In this document: positions 30,728 through 42,243 of the stretch, in pieces
How positions within the stretch are numbered: position 1 is the stretch's first letter
Layout of the letters: the number at the start of each line of letters is the position of its first letter
DNA from: Roseivivax sediminis
GTDB taxonomy: Bacteria > Pseudomonadota > Alphaproteobacteria > Rhodobacterales > Rhodobacteraceae
DNA: 64,000 bases
Direction of reading: 5' to 3'
Assembly: GCF_900112685.1 (NCBI RefSeq)
Contig: NZ_FOMS01000015.1
Location: 1-64,000, forward strand
Translations under genes and position numbers: made by a program
The notes under the pieces: model-generated
Told to the model about the DNA's origin: nothing
What the model saw: only the letters and a program-made list of their open reading frames with translations
Database searches by the model: none

Positions 30728-31987
30728 ATGCCGTCCACCACGCGCCTTGCGCACAGATCCATGGCCTTCGTGCTGGCCGGCGGGCGCGGATCGCGCCTGC
30801 GCGAGCTGACCGACCGACGGGTGAAACCGGCCGTCTATTTCGGCGGCAAGACGCGGATCATCGACTTCGCGCTGTCGAACGCATTGAATTCCGGCATCCG
30901 CAAGATCTCGGTCGCCACGCAGTACAAGGCGCACAGCCTGATCCGCCACTGTCAGCGCGGCTGGAACTTCTTCCGGGCCGAGCGCAACGAATTTCTCGAC
31001 ATCCTGCCCGCCTCACAGCGCTACGACGAGAGCATGTGGTACCGCGGCACCGCCGACGCGGTGGCGCAGAACATCGACATCGTCGACAGCTACGGCGTCG
31101 ATTACGTGCTCATCCTCGCCGGGGATCACATCTACAAGATGGATTACGAGCGGATGATCGAGCATCACGTGGACTCGGGCGCAGACGTCACCATCGGCTG
31201 CCTGACAGTGCCGCGGGCCGAGGCGTCGGCCTTCGGCGTGATGGCGATCGACGAGAATGACGTGATCACCTCGTTTCTGGAGAAACCCAAGGACCCGCCG
31301 GGTACGCCGGACGATCCCGACGTCACGCTCGCTTCCATGGGCATCTACGTCTTCAAGTGGGACTTTCTGCGCGACCTTCTCGTGCGCGACATGGAGGATG
31401 CGACCTCCTCCCACGATTTCGGAAACGACCTGATCCCCCAGATCGTCAAGAACGGGAGGGCGCAGGCACACCGGTTCACCGACAGCTGCGTGCGCGCCTC
31501 GTCCGAGGCGCCGGCCTACTGGCGCGACGTCGGCACCGTCGATGCGTTCTGGAAGGCCAATCTGGACCTGACGAACTTCGCGCCGGATCTCGACCTCTGG
31601 GACAACGACTGGCCGATCTGGACCTATTCGGAGAGCGTGCCGCCGGCCAAGTTCATCCATGACGAAGAGAACCGACGGGGCCTTGCGATTTCCAGCCTGA
31701 TCTCGGGCGGCTGCATCATCTCGGGCACCGAGATCCGCGAGTCGCTTCTGTTCACCATGGTGCACACCAATTCGTATTCCAGCCTGGAGCGGGCGGTGGT
31801 GCTGCCGCGCGCCTACATCTCGCGCAATGCGCGGCTGAAGAACGTGGTGATCGACCGCGGCGTCTGCATACCCGAAGGGCTCGTCGTCGGAGAGGACCCC
31901 GAAGAGGATGCCAAATGGTTCCGCGTGACCGACGGAGGCGTCACGCTGATCACCCAGGACATGCTCGACCGGCGGGCGGAGGGCTGA
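30728..31987 (+). CDS. glgC: Glucose-1-phosphate adenylyltransferase
   Basis: ADP-glucose pyrophosphorylase of 419 residues, the committed step of glycogen synthesis. The nucleotide-binding motif [11 protein letters not shown] is at about residues 18-28, followed by the allosteric-site region R-R-V-K-P-A-V. A C-terminal left-handed helix region follows. GGGAGGAG precedes the ATG at 30728, so the longer frame is rejected. Its TGA overlaps the glgA ATG by one base, the first coupling in glgC-A-X-malQ-pgm. Confidence 0.95.
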   Translation: MPSTTRLAHRSMAFVLAGGRGSRLRELTDRRVKPAVYFGGKTRIIDFALSNALNSGIRKISVATQYKAHSLIRHCQRGWNFFRAERNEFLDILPASQRYDESMWYRGTADAVAQNIDIVDSYGVDYVLILAGDHIYKMDYERMIEHHVDSGADVTIGCLTVPRAEASAFGVMAIDENDVITSFLEKPKDPPGTPDDPDVTLASMGIYVFKWDFLRDLLVRDMEDATSSHDFGNDLIPQIVKNGRAQAHRFTDSCVRASSEAPAYWRDVGTVDAFWKANLDLTNFAPDLDLWDNDWPIWTYSESVPPAKFIHDEENRRGLAISSLISGGCIISGTEIRESLLFTMVHTNSYSSLERAVVLPRAYISRNARLKNVVIDRGVCIPEGLVVGEDPEEDAKWFRVTDGGVTLITQDMLDRRAEG

Positions 31988-33390
31988 TGCGCGTCCTCTC
32001 GGTCGCTTCGGAATGCGTGCCGCTGGTCAAGACCGGCGGCCTGGCGGACGTGGCCGGCGCGCTTCCGGGTGCGCTGGCCCACGCGGGGGTGGAGATGCGC
32101 ACGCTCCTTCCGGGTTACCCTTCGGTGATGGCGGCGGCGGATGGCGCGGTGCACGAGCTGGGCGATCTCTTCGGCGGCCCGGCGCGGATCGTCGAGGGGC
32201 GGCTGGGCGACACGGTGCTCTACGCGCTTGACGCCCCGCACCTCTACGACCGGGCCGGGTCGATCTACCTCGGCCCGGACGGGCGCGACTGGCCGGACAA
32301 CCCGCAGCGCTTCGCGGCGCTGTCGATGGCAGCGGCGCGTCTCGGGGCCGAGGGTATCGGCGGCTGGCATCCGCAGCTTCTGCACTTGCACGACTGGCAG
32401 GCCGGGTGGACGCCGATATACCTCCGCGCGCTCGGCGCGGCGGACCGGGTGGCAACGCTGGTCACCGTGCACAACGTCGCCTTCCAGGGTGTCGCGGACG
32501 CCGACATGATCGGCCCGCTGAAGTTGCCGCCCGAGGGGTTCACGCCCGACGGTTACGAATATTGGGGCCGGATCAGCGCGCTCAAGGCCGCGCTGATCCA
32601 TGTGGACGCGATCAATACCGTCAGCCCGACCTACGCCAGCGAGCTTCTGACGCCGGAGTTCGGCATGGGCCTCGATGGCGTGCTGCGGGCGCGACGCGGC
32701 GATCTGTGCGGGATCCTCAACGGCATCGACGAGGCGATCTGGACGCCGCCCTACAAGGCGCCGCGCGGCAAGGGCAAGCACACCCGTGCCCTGCGCGAGG
32801 AGCTTGGGCTGCCGCAGAAGGACGGCCCGCTCGCCATCGTCATATCGCGCCTGACCGAGCAGAAGGGTCTCGACCTCCTCCTCGCCGCGTTGCCGGCGCT
32901 GATCGACACCGGCGGGCAGCTGGCGCTCCTCGGTTCGGGCGATCCCAAGCTCGAGGCCGCCTTCCGCGATGCCGCGGCCGCCCTGCCCGACGTGTCGGTG
33001 CGCATCGGCTACGACGAGGCGCTGTCGCGGCGGATGATGGCCGGAGGCGACGCGATCCTCGTGCCATCGCGGTTCGAACCCTGCGGGCTGACCCAGCTTT
33101 ACGGGCTGCGCTACGGCACGCTGCCGGTGGTGGCGCTGACCGGCGGACTTGCCGACACGGTCATCAACGCCAGCCCCGCGGGCCTTGCCGCCGGGGCCGC
33201 CACGGGACTTCAGTTCTATCCGATCAACGCCGACACGCTGGCGCAGGCGCTGGTCAAGCTCACAACGCTCTGGGGCGACCAAGCGGTCTGGCAAAGGATG
33301 ATGCGCAACGCTATGGCTCATCCGGTGGGCTGGGACGTGTCGGCCCGCGCCTATGCCGACCTCATGAAAAGCCTCGACAAGTCCATATGA
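31987..33390 (+). CDS. glgA: Glycogen synthase, GT5
   Basis: ADP-glucose-dependent glycogen synthase of 467 residues. The K-T-G-G-L-A-D-V motif near residue 15 binds ADP-glucose, and the C-terminal R-F-E-P-C-G-L-T-Q-L region holds the catalytic glutamate. The ATG shares an A with the glgC stop (TGATG), so translation is probably coupled. It extends alpha-1,4 chains from the product of GlgC. Confidence 0.96.
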   Translation: MRVLSVASECVPLVKTGGLADVAGALPGALAHAGVEMRTLLPGYPSVMAAADGAVHELGDLFGGPARIVEGRLGDTVLYALDAPHLYDRAGSIYLGPDGRDWPDNPQRFAALSMAAARLGAEGIGGWHPQLLHLHDWQAGWTPIYLRALGAADRVATLVTVHNVAFQGVADADMIGPLKLPPEGFTPDGYEYWGRISALKAALIHVDAINTVSPTYASELLTPEFGMGLDGVLRARRGDLCGILNGIDEAIWTPPYKAPRGKGKHTRALREELGLPQKDGPLAIVISRLTEQKGLDLLLAALPALIDTGGQLALLGSGDPKLEAAFRDAAAALPDVSVRIGYDEALSRRMMAGGDAILVPSRFEPCGLTQLYGLRYGTLPVVALTGGLADTVINASPAGLAAGAATGLQFYPINADTLAQALVKLTTLWGDQAVWQRMMRNAMAHPVGWDVSARAYADLMKSLDKSI

Positions 33391-35480
33391 CCAATCCCCT
33401 CAATCCCGGTCCGGGCCGCGCCCGCCCGCTGGGCGCGACCTTCGACGGCGCGGGCGTGAACTTCGCGATCTTCTCTCAGAACGCGACCAAGATGGTGCTG
33501 TGCCTCTTCTCGGACGACGGCAAGACGGAGACCGCGCGCATCCCCCTGCCCGAGCGTGACGGCGACGTCTGGCACGGCTACCTGCCCGGCATCCGGCCCG
33601 GTCAGCTTTACGGCTACCGTGCCGAAGGGCCTTTCGCGCCGGAAGAGGGACACCGCTTCAACCCGCACAAGCTGCTGATCGACCCCTATGCAAAGCGGCT
33701 GACGGGCCATCCTGAATGGAACGACGCGCTCTACGGCTACGAGGTCGGGCACGACGATGCCGATCTCAGCTTCGACACACGCGACAGCGCGCCCTTCATG
33801 CCCAAATGCGTGGTGGAGGATCCGTGCTTCGACTGGGGCCGCTCGCGCCGCCCCGAGACCGAGATGCACGACAGCATCGTCTACGAGGCGCATGTGAAGG
33901 GCGCCACGCAGCGCTTCGACGGCGCGGGCCCCAAGGGCGGCTTTCTCGCGATGGCCTCCGAGCCGATGCTTGACTACCTGACCGGCCTCGGCGTCACGGC
34001 GGTGGAACTTCTGCCGGTCCACGCCTTCGTCAATGACCGCTTTCTGGTCGACAAGGGGCTGACGAACTACTGGGGCTACCAGTCGATCGGCTTCTTCGCG
34101 CCCGATCCGCGCTACCTCGATCGCGCGCGGCTGTGGGAATTTCAGTACATGGTGGCGCGCCTCCATGCCGCCGGGATCGAGGTCATCCTCGACGTGGTCT
34201 ACAACCACACCGGCGAGGGCGACGAGATGGGCCCGACGCTGGCCTTCCGCGGTCTCGACAACGCCGCCTATTACCGGCTGTCCGAGGAGAACCCGCGCCA
34301 CTGCATCAACGACACCGGTACCGGAAATACGATCAACATGAGCCACCCGATGGTGCTGCGCATGGTGATGGACTCGCTGCGGTACTGGGTAGAGGTGATG
34401 GGCGTCGACGGCTTCCGCTTCGATCTCTGCGCCACGCTCGGGCGCACCGACACCGGCTTCGATCCCGGCGCGCCGTTCTTCGACGCGATCCGGCAGGATC
34501 CGGTGCTGGCGGACGTCAAGCTGATCGCGGAGCCCTGGGACATCGGCCCCGGCGGCTACCAGGTGGGCGCCTTCCCGCCGCCCTTCTCCGAATGGAACGA
34601 CAAGTTCCGCGACGACGTGCGCCGCTATTGGCGCGGCGAGGACGGCACCGCGCCGGCGCTGGCCGACCGGATCACCGGCTCGGCGCTGCAATTCGACCAT
34701 TCCGGGCGTCCGGCGACGTCCTCGGTGAACCTCGTCACCGCCCATGACGGCTACACGCTCGCCGACGTGACCTCCTACGAGGAGCGGCACAACGAGGCGA
34801 ACGGTGAGGACAACCGTGACGGCCACGGCGCCAACCATTCCGACAATTTCGGCGTGGAGGGGCCGAGCGACGATCCCCTGATCGTCGCCGCCCGCGCGCA
34901 AAGGCGGCGCAACATGCTGGCGACGCTCCTCCTCAGTCAGGGCACGCCGATGCTGCTGGCCGGCGACGAGTTCGGCAATTCGCAGGGCGGCAACAACAAC
35001 GCCTATTGCCAGGACAACGAGATCGGCTGGCTCGACTGGTCCGCGGCGGACGAGGATCTGCAGGACTTCACCCGCCGGCTGATCGCTTTCCGCAAGGCGC
35101 ATCCGATCCTGCGGCAGAAACGCTTCCTGCACGCGCGCGAGCGCATCGTCGACGGGATCGAGGATCTGTTCTGGTGGCGCGAGGACGGCGCCCAGATGGA
35201 GGATGCCGACTGGGAGGATCCCGCCCGACGGCTGGTCTGCGCCGAGATGCGCATGGCCTCGGGCACGCCACCCTACGCGCAGCGCGAAGAGGCGCTGCTC
35301 ATCGCGTTCAACAGCGGCGCGGCGCTCGACCTGACGCTGCCCGAACTGCCCGAGGGCCGCGTCTGGGTGCGCCATCTCGACACCGCAGATCCCGACGCCG
35401 AGCCGGTCCCGGCCGACGCGACCGTCGCGCTGGCCGGCGACAGCGTGCAGGTCTTCGTTCAGGAGCCACGCGATGGCTGA
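33387..35480 (+). CDS. glgX: Glycogen debranching enzyme, GH13
   Basis: GlgX-type debranching enzyme of 697 residues, removing alpha-1,6 branches from glycogen trimmed by GlgP. An N-terminal CBM48 (F-D-G-A-G-V-N-F-A-I-F near 20) is followed by the GH13 barrel with V-D-G-F-R-F-D-L (nucleophile), I-A-E-P-W-D (acid/base) and V-T-A-H-D-G-Y. The ATGA overlap with glgA fixes the start at 33387; the open frame upstream lies inside glgA. It overlaps malQ by 8 bases. Confidence 0.96.
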   Translation: MTNPLNPGPGRARPLGATFDGAGVNFAIFSQNATKMVLCLFSDDGKTETARIPLPERDGDVWHGYLPGIRPGQLYGYRAEGPFAPEEGHRFNPHKLLIDPYAKRLTGHPEWNDALYGYEVGHDDADLSFDTRDSAPFMPKCVVEDPCFDWGRSRRPETEMHDSIVYEAHVKGATQRFDGAGPKGGFLAMASEPMLDYLTGLGVTAVELLPVHAFVNDRFLVDKGLTNYWGYQSIGFFAPDPRYLDRARLWEFQYMVARLHAAGIEVILDVVYNHTGEGDEMGPTLAFRGLDNAAYYRLSEENPRHCINDTGTGNTINMSHPMVLRMVMDSLRYWVEVMGVDGFRFDLCATLGRTDTGFDPGAPFFDAIRQDPVLADVKLIAEPWDIGPGGYQVGAFPPPFSEWNDKFRDDVRRYWRGEDGTAPALADRITGSALQFDHSGRPATSSVNLVTAHDGYTLADVTSYEERHNEANGEDNRDGHGANHSDNFGVEGPSDDPLIVAARAQRRRNMLATLLLSQGTPMLLAGDEFGNSQGGNNNAYCQDNEIGWLDWSAADEDLQDFTRRLIAFRKAHPILRQKRFLHARERIVDGIEDLFWWREDGAQMEDADWEDPARRLVCAEMRMASGTPPYAQREEALLIAFNSGAALDLTLPELPEGRVWVRHLDTADPDAEPVPADATVALAGDSVQVFVQEPRDG

Positions 35481-37356
35481 GGCGCTGGACCGCCTCGCCT
35501 CCCTCGCCGGGATCCTGCCCGGCTATACCGACGTGACCGGCCAGTATCGGCCGACCGCACCCGAGACGCGCGATGCGCTCCTCGCCGCGATGGGCCTGCC
35601 GGCAACGACGACAGAAGCGGCCGAGTGGCTGGCCGCGGAGCCTGCGCGCGATTTGCCGGAATGGACTGTGTCGGTGGACGATACCGCGCCCGACCTGACC
35701 CCTCCGGGGCCGTGGCGGCTGACGCGCGAGGACGGACACGAAGCGGAGGGCGCCGGCCCCCTGCCCGTCCTGCCGCTCGGCCGGCACCGGCTGGAGGCGG
35801 CGGGCGAGACCTGCTGGATCCTTTCGGCGCCGCCGCGCCTGCCGCTGCCGCCGCGCGGCTGGGGGCTGATGGTGCCGCTCTACGGGCTGAGGTCCGCGGC
35901 ACGCGGCGGCATCGGCGACTATGCCGACCTCGCGGAGATGGGCAGCGAGCTGGCGCCGCACGGCGCGGGGTTCCTCGGGCTCAACCCGGTCCATGCCGGG
36001 TTTCCCACCGATCCGGACGCCGCCTCGCCCTACACGCCCTCGCATCGCCGGCGCCTCGCGACGCTGCACGTGGCCACCGGGCGCGCCGCGCCGCCAGCCG
36101 GGGACGGGCCCATCGACTACGCCGCGCTGATCCCGGCGCAGACCGCCGCCCTGCGCGACTCCTTCGAGGCGTTCGAGGCCGCCGGCGGCGATCCGGCCTT
36201 CGAGGCATGGCGCGCAGCCGAAGGCGCGGGCCTCGACCGCTTCGCCCTCCATCAGGCGCTGTCCGAGCGGCACGGCCCCTACTGGCACGCCTGGCCTGCA
36301 CCCTTGCAGGACGCGGCCAGCCCCGAGACGCAAGCCGCCGCCGCAGAGCTCGCGCCCGACATGCGCTTTCATGCCTGGGCGCAGTGGATGGCTGAGACGC
36401 AGCTTCGCGCGGCGCAGGAGGCCGCGAAAGCCGCGGGGATGACCGAAGGGCTCTACCTCGATCTCGCCGTCGGCACGCATCCCCACGGCGCCGAGACCTG
36501 GGAGGATCCCGCGAGCTTTGCGAGCGGCGCCTCGCTCGGCGCGCCGCCAGACGCCTTCTCGGCCGAGGGGCAGAACTGGAACCTCGCCCCGTTCAACCCG
36601 CGCGCCCTGATCGCCGCCGGCTTTGCACCGCTGGCCGAAACGCTGGCGCGGCAGCTCCGTCTTTCCGGCCTTCTCCGGATCGACCATATCCTCGGCTTCG
36701 AGCGTGCGTTCTGGGTGCCGAACGGCGCCCCCGGCGGCTACGTGCAGATGCCGCGCGAAGCGATGCTTGCCGTGGCCCGGATCGAAGCGGCGCGCGCCGG
36801 CGCGACCATCGTCGGCGAGGATCTCGGCAACATTCCCGACGGGCTCGGCCACGCGCTCGACGCCTCTGGCATCCTCGGGTGCCGGCTGACGATGTTCGAA
36901 AGCGGTGCGGACGGCGCCCCGCGCCCGCCCGGCGACTATCCCGAAGCGGTGGTCGCCAGCTTCTCCACCCACGATCTGCCAACCTGGAAAGGCTGGCGCG
37001 CGGGCCGCGACATCGACAGCCGCACCGCGCTCGGCCACCTCTCCCCGGATCAGGCCGAGGACGCGCGGCAAGCGCGGACCGAGGCGGTCGCGGCCCTCGA
37101 CCGCGCGAGCGCAGAGAGCACCTCGCTGCCCGCCGCCACGGCGGAGGCGATGCACGCCCACCTGGCACAGACCCGTGCCCGGCTCGTCGCCGTGCAGGTG
37201 GAAAACGTGCTGGGCATGCCAGACCAGCCCAACCTGCCGGGCACCGTGACCGAATATCCCAACTGGCGCCAGCGCCTGCCGGCCGGACCTGCGGAGATCG
37301 CCGCCGATCCGCGCCTCGCCGCGACCGCCCGGATCATGCAAGACAACGGACGATAG
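35473..37356 (+). CDS. malQ: 4-alpha-glucanotransferase, GH77
   Basis: Amylomaltase of 627 residues, transferring glucan segments between maltodextrins. Motifs L-R-I-D-H-I-L-G-F (nucleophile), I-V-G-E-D-L-G (acid/base) and S-T-H-D-L-P-T are intact. AGGAG precedes the ATG inside the end of glgX. It would lengthen short oligosaccharides left by GlgX or produced by alpha-glucoside breakdown so GlgP can use them. The N-terminal 100 residues look less conserved, as is usual for bacterial MalQ. Confidence 0.95.
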   Translation: MAEALDRLASLAGILPGYTDVTGQYRPTAPETRDALLAAMGLPATTTEAAEWLAAEPARDLPEWTVSVDDTAPDLTPPGPWRLTREDGHEAEGAGPLPVLPLGRHRLEAAGETCWILSAPPRLPLPPRGWGLMVPLYGLRSAARGGIGDYADLAEMGSELAPHGAGFLGLNPVHAGFPTDPDAASPYTPSHRRRLATLHVATGRAAPPAGDGPIDYAALIPAQTAALRDSFEAFEAAGGDPAFEAWRAAEGAGLDRFALHQALSERHGPYWHAWPAPLQDAASPETQAAAAELAPDMRFHAWAQWMAETQLRAAQEAAKAAGMTEGLYLDLAVGTHPHGAETWEDPASFASGASLGAPPDAFSAEGQNWNLAPFNPRALIAAGFAPLAETLARQLRLSGLLRIDHILGFERAFWVPNGAPGGYVQMPREAMLAVARIEAARAGATIVGEDLGNIPDGLGHALDASGILGCRLTMFESGADGAPRPPGDYPEAVVASFSTHDLPTWKGWRAGRDIDSRTALGHLSPDQAEDARQARTEAVAALDRASAESTSLPAATAEAMHAHLAQTRARLVAVQVENVLGMPDQPNLPGTVTEYPNWRQRLPAGPAEIAADPRLAATARIMQDNGR

Positions 37357-38997
<1,641 letters not shown>

Positions 38998-39020
38998 GGG
39001 GCGGCGAACGGGCCCCGGAA

Positions 39021-39055
39021 TCGCAGATGCTGCGAGCGGGCAAAGCCCTGCCCGC
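39021..39055 (+). terminator. Paired hairpins after pgm
   Basis: TCGCA/TGCGA (39021-39035) and GCGGGCA/TGCCCGC (39036-39055, 6-base loop) stand side by side 24 bases after the pgm stop. They lack a T-run, so termination is tentative; they mark the end of the glg cluster. Confidence 0.4.
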
Positions 39056-39187
39056 ACGTTGGCCCATATGCCGGCTGCAACGACGCCGACGAAGTGGTGG
39101 CGGTTTGGACCGCGATCACGGCACGGCGCCGCGGTCCTTGCCCGGGAGGGCCCATTGATTACGTTCGATGACGATAGAGCAATGCCC

Positions 39188-39366
39188 CACCCGCCCGAAC
39201 AGCACCGCAGATGCCGGGCGCGCGCCGGACCGTCCCCACGGTCTGGCGCGATGTCACCCTCGTGCGACGTTCATATTGCGGAGGGATGTGTCCGGGATAA
39301 AGCGATGACCTCGGAAGTCGCAGCGCCAGCCCCCGGTCCGGTGCGCGCCCGGCACCTGCGGTAGCC
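39188..39366 (-). repeat. Palindromic intergenic repeat, copy A
   Basis: Copy A of a three-member family, inverted relative to copies B and C. Read on the minus strand it has a left arm starting ACCGCAGGTGCC, a core with CGCTTTATCCCGG and CTCCGCAATA, a right arm ending CTGCGGT, and the shared tail TTCGGGCGGGTGG. Arms pair over about 28 bases with few mismatches. The rest of the 584-base gap between pgm and the downstream hydrolase shows no gene: before the element are two hairpins, after it a C-rich stretch with a small palindrome CTGACCGTCAG at 39454-39464 that may belong to the downstream promoter. Confidence 0.85.
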
Positions 39367-39581
39367 CTCGCCAATTGTCGCGCATAACACCATCGCGCTG
39401 ACGAAACCCGCCGAACCCGGCGTGACACCAGCACCACGCCCATCAAATCCGCACTGACCGTCAGCCCCGCGCGATCCGCCCCCTGTCCTCTTGCCGCCCG
39501 CGTCCCAGTGACCCACGATCTGGTCCCACGCCGGCCCGCTCTACATCGCACCGACGAACCGAAACGACCCGAGGATCGCCC

Positions 39582-41951
39582 ATGTCGCTCGCCGACCGCA
39601 TCGTCTTCGATGAAGCCGCCGCCACCGCCCGTGCCGAAGCCTGCGAAAGGATCCTCACCGAAGCGCCCTCGCGCTTCGAAGCCGAGCAGGAGATCGCCCG
39701 CGGACTCGGCGGCCAGATCGACGCAGACGGCCTTGCCAGCTTCGGCTTCTGGGTGCCCGAGTTGCAGGATTACCGCGTGCCCTCGGGCGACATCTTCCTG
39801 GAGATCCTCAGCCCCACGGAGCCGCTCGACCTCACGCGCGCGCACCAGGATATCCGGTTCGAACGGACCTACGTGCCCGCCATCCGCCTCGAATCGCACG
39901 CCTTCGCCTGCGTGCGCGGCATGAAGGCCGGCACGCGCGACGAGGTGGGCGATTTCTACGCGCTGGTCTGGCGCGACGCCGATGATGCGTGGCACCGCAT
40001 CCTCGACCCCCTGGCGATGTCCCTGCCCTTCGGCGCCATGGCCCCGGCCGAGCTTTACGATGTGGACCGAATGCTCGCAGAGCGCGGCGACAAGGGCTAC
40101 TGGCAGGCGCTCGCCAGCCCCGAGCCGCACAAGTTCGGCCCGGTCACCAACATCCTGCAGCTGCACATTCCGACCGCCACGGCCGGCGGCACCATCGCCT
40201 CGCTCACCCGCCAGTTCGAACGGCTCGCCGCGCGGGTGGAGGCGGGCCTGCCGATGGATCCGGCCGACCAGATCTACCTCGGTTACGACGCCGTGCAGCC
40301 CCTGCCGGTGGAGCCGACGACGGTCTACGAGGCCGGCCCGGATTTCTGGCAGGAAAGCGAGTCCTCGGACACCGGCGTGACTGTCTCGCTCCTCAGGCCG
40401 GACACGACGAACTGGGGCTACGACAACGTCATTGCAGGCATGGCCACGGTGAACCCCGTGCTGCTGGAATCGGGGCGCCCGGACGAGCTTATCGACCTTG
40501 CGACCGTGCTGCACAACTTCCCCGGCAAGCCCAAGCGGCTGATCTTCGACGTGGTCTACGGCCATTCGGACAATCAGGGCCTGCGCGTCCTCAACGGGCA
40601 CTTCTTCGGCGGGCCGAACATGTACGGCCAGAACCTCGCCTACCAGACGCCCGCCGTCCGCGCGATCCTTCTGGAGATGCAGCGCCGCAAGGTGAATTTC
40701 GGCGCCGACGGCGTGCGCGTCGACGGCGCGCAGGACTTCAAGTGGTGGGACGCCGGCGCGCAGGAGCTCAAGCATGACGACGAGTACCTGCAAAGCATGG
40801 CCGACGTCGTGCAGGAGGTCGCCGGCACGCGATACCGCCCTTGGTTCATCTTCGAGGACGGCCGCCCCTGGCCCAACGAGGACTGGGAGCTGAGCTCCAC
40901 CTACCGCTGGGTGACCGAGCACCAGCGCGATCCGGACGTGTTCCAGTGGGGGCCGCTGACCTTCGCGCACAACACGCCGTTCCTCTATACCTTCTGGCTG
41001 GGCAAGTACTGGCGGATCCGCGAATGCCTGAACGTGGGCTCCCACTGGATCTCGGGCACGTCGAACCACGACACGCTGCGCCGGGGCACGCAGGTTAGCC
41101 CGAAGATGAACATCAACACCCGCCTCGGCCAGACGCGGATGGAGATCCTCGACAAGGCCTACGACAACCCCGCCGCGCACACGCTGACCTATGTCGCGCT
41201 GCCCGGCGTGCCAATGGATTTCCTCAACGCCATGGCCCGCGCCTCCTGGGGCTTCGTGCGCAACCAGGACGACAAGTACGGCGTGAAGGTCATGGCCGAG
41301 GAGGCGATTTCCCTGCGCTGGCAGGTGGACGAGTATTCCTATTCCATGCCCGCCAACTTCTCGCGGCTGAAGGCGCTGGGGTTCGAAACGCGCGCCGATC
41401 TTGCCCGCCTCTGCACCTTCCTGCCCGCGCTGGTGGAGGTCACCGACTACGATCTCGAGGATATCGCGCGGCTGCTGAACACCACCGAGCCGAAGCTTGC
41501 CGGCCCGCTCTACACACCCGAGACGCTGAAGGCGGTGGCGCGGGCGTGGATGGACGACATGCACGATTACTGCAACATCGGGCACTCGCTGGGGTCGCTC
41601 GACCCGGTGCAATCGTCCTTCGCGCTCGGCCTTCGGGACTTCCGCGCAGCGCGGCCGTGGCTGCGCGACAATTACGGGCCGAAGGACCGTTTCAGCTATC
41701 TCGACCCGATCGACGGGCGCTGCGTCTTCACCTCGCTGCGGCATGGGCCGGACGGCGAACAGGTCTTCTCGATCATACACATGGAGGGGAAGGAGACCGA
41801 GGATTTCGACCCGCTGCGCCTGAAGATCCCCGGTCTCGAAGGGTTCAACTGGGAATGCGTCCTGCGCGCGCCGGGGATCGGGGAGGATTACGTCTCAGGT
41901 CCGCTGGTCCTGCGCGATTCCATGGCGCTGGTGTTCACGCGGAAGGTTTGA
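39582..41951 (+). CDS. Clan GH-H hydrolase, glucosylglycerol hydrolase-like
   Basis: A 789-residue cytoplasmic enzyme of the alpha-amylase superfamily. Conserved regions: D-V-V-Y-G-H with D323 (region I), V-R-V-D-G-A-Q with D381 (likely nucleophile), F-I-F-E-D-G with E425 (likely acid/base), and S-N-H-D-T with D497. An N-terminal domain of about 250 residues and a long C-terminal domain surround the barrel. It does not look like an ordinary amylase, glucosidase or sucrose phosphorylase; overall character recalls the glucosylglycerol hydrolase group from osmolyte-producing bacteria. GAGGA precedes the ATG. It would link the compatible solute glucosylglycerol to the glucose and glycogen genes upstream. 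Fold confident, substrate moderate. Confidence 0.7.
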   Translation: MSLADRIVFDEAAATARAEACERILTEAPSRFEAEQEIARGLGGQIDADGLASFGFWVPELQDYRVPSGDIFLEILSPTEPLDLTRAHQDIRFERTYVPAIRLESHAFACVRGMKAGTRDEVGDFYALVWRDADDAWHRILDPLAMSLPFGAMAPAELYDVDRMLAERGDKGYWQALASPEPHKFGPVTNILQLHIPTATAGGTIASLTRQFERLAARVEAGLPMDPADQIYLGYDAVQPLPVEPTTVYEAGPDFWQESESSDTGVTVSLLRPDTTNWGYDNVIAGMATVNPVLLESGRPDELIDLATVLHNFPGKPKRLIFDVVYGHSDNQGLRVLNGHFFGGPNMYGQNLAYQTPAVRAILLEMQRRKVNFGADGVRVDGAQDFKWWDAGAQELKHDDEYLQSMADVVQEVAGTRYRPWFIFEDGRPWPNEDWELSSTYRWVTEHQRDPDVFQWGPLTFAHNTPFLYTFWLGKYWRIRECLNVGSHWISGTSNHDTLRRGTQVSPKMNINTRLGQTRMEILDKAYDNPAAHTLTYVALPGVPMDFLNAMARASWGFVRNQDDKYGVKVMAEEAISLRWQVDEYSYSMPANFSRLKALGFETRADLARLCTFLPALVEVTDYDLEDIARLLNTTEPKLAGPLYTPETLKAVARAWMDDMHDYCNIGHSLGSLDPVQSSFALGLRDFRAARPWLRDNYGPKDRFSYLDPIDGRCVFTSLRHGPDGEQVFSIIHMEGKETEDFDPLRLKIPGLEGFNWECVLRAPGIGEDYVSGPLVLRDSMALVFTRKV

Positions 41952-42008
41952 GGTCGTTCGGTCGCCGGCGCCAGCGCTCCCTCTGCGGTGGGTCTCATGG
42001 TTACTTTC

Positions 42009-42194
42009 GGTCGGAGCAACCGAAGGTGCCGGGCGCGCGCCGGACCGGGGGCTGGCGCCGCGACCTCCGAGGTCATCGCTTTATCCCGGCCAAGCACCTC
42101 CGCAATACGAACTTCGCAAGAGGATGACATCGCGCCAGACCGCCGGGCCGGTCCGGCGCGCGCCCGGCACCTGCGGTGCTGTTCGGGCGGGTGG
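42009..42194 (+). repeat. Palindromic intergenic repeat, copy B
   Basis: The most complete copy, between two convergent genes. The first 30 bases from ACCGAAGGTGCC and the last 30 up to CTGCGGT are reverse complements with one mismatch. Inside them CTGGCGC pairs with GCGCCAG. The core again has CGCTTTATCCCGG and CTCCGCAATACGAAC. Flanks GGTCGGAGCA on the left and TTCGGGCGGGTGG on the right are shared with copy C. It could act as a bidirectional terminator, but the family is much more conserved than a terminator needs. Confidence 0.88.
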
Positions 42195-42243
42195 AGCCTT
42201 GGCCCAAGCCTCGCCCTGAGATGAGCGGCCCAGCAGACCACCT

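Noticed and set aside
39582-41951. Sucrose phosphorylase or ordinary alpha-amylase
   Set aside because: The length (789) and the region motifs, especially F-E-D-G around the acid/base residue, do not fit those families as I know them.
39188-42194. Insertion sequence carrying the hydrolase gene
   Set aside because: No transposase is present, and copy C occurs alone elsewhere, so the repeats are better treated as independent intergenic elements.
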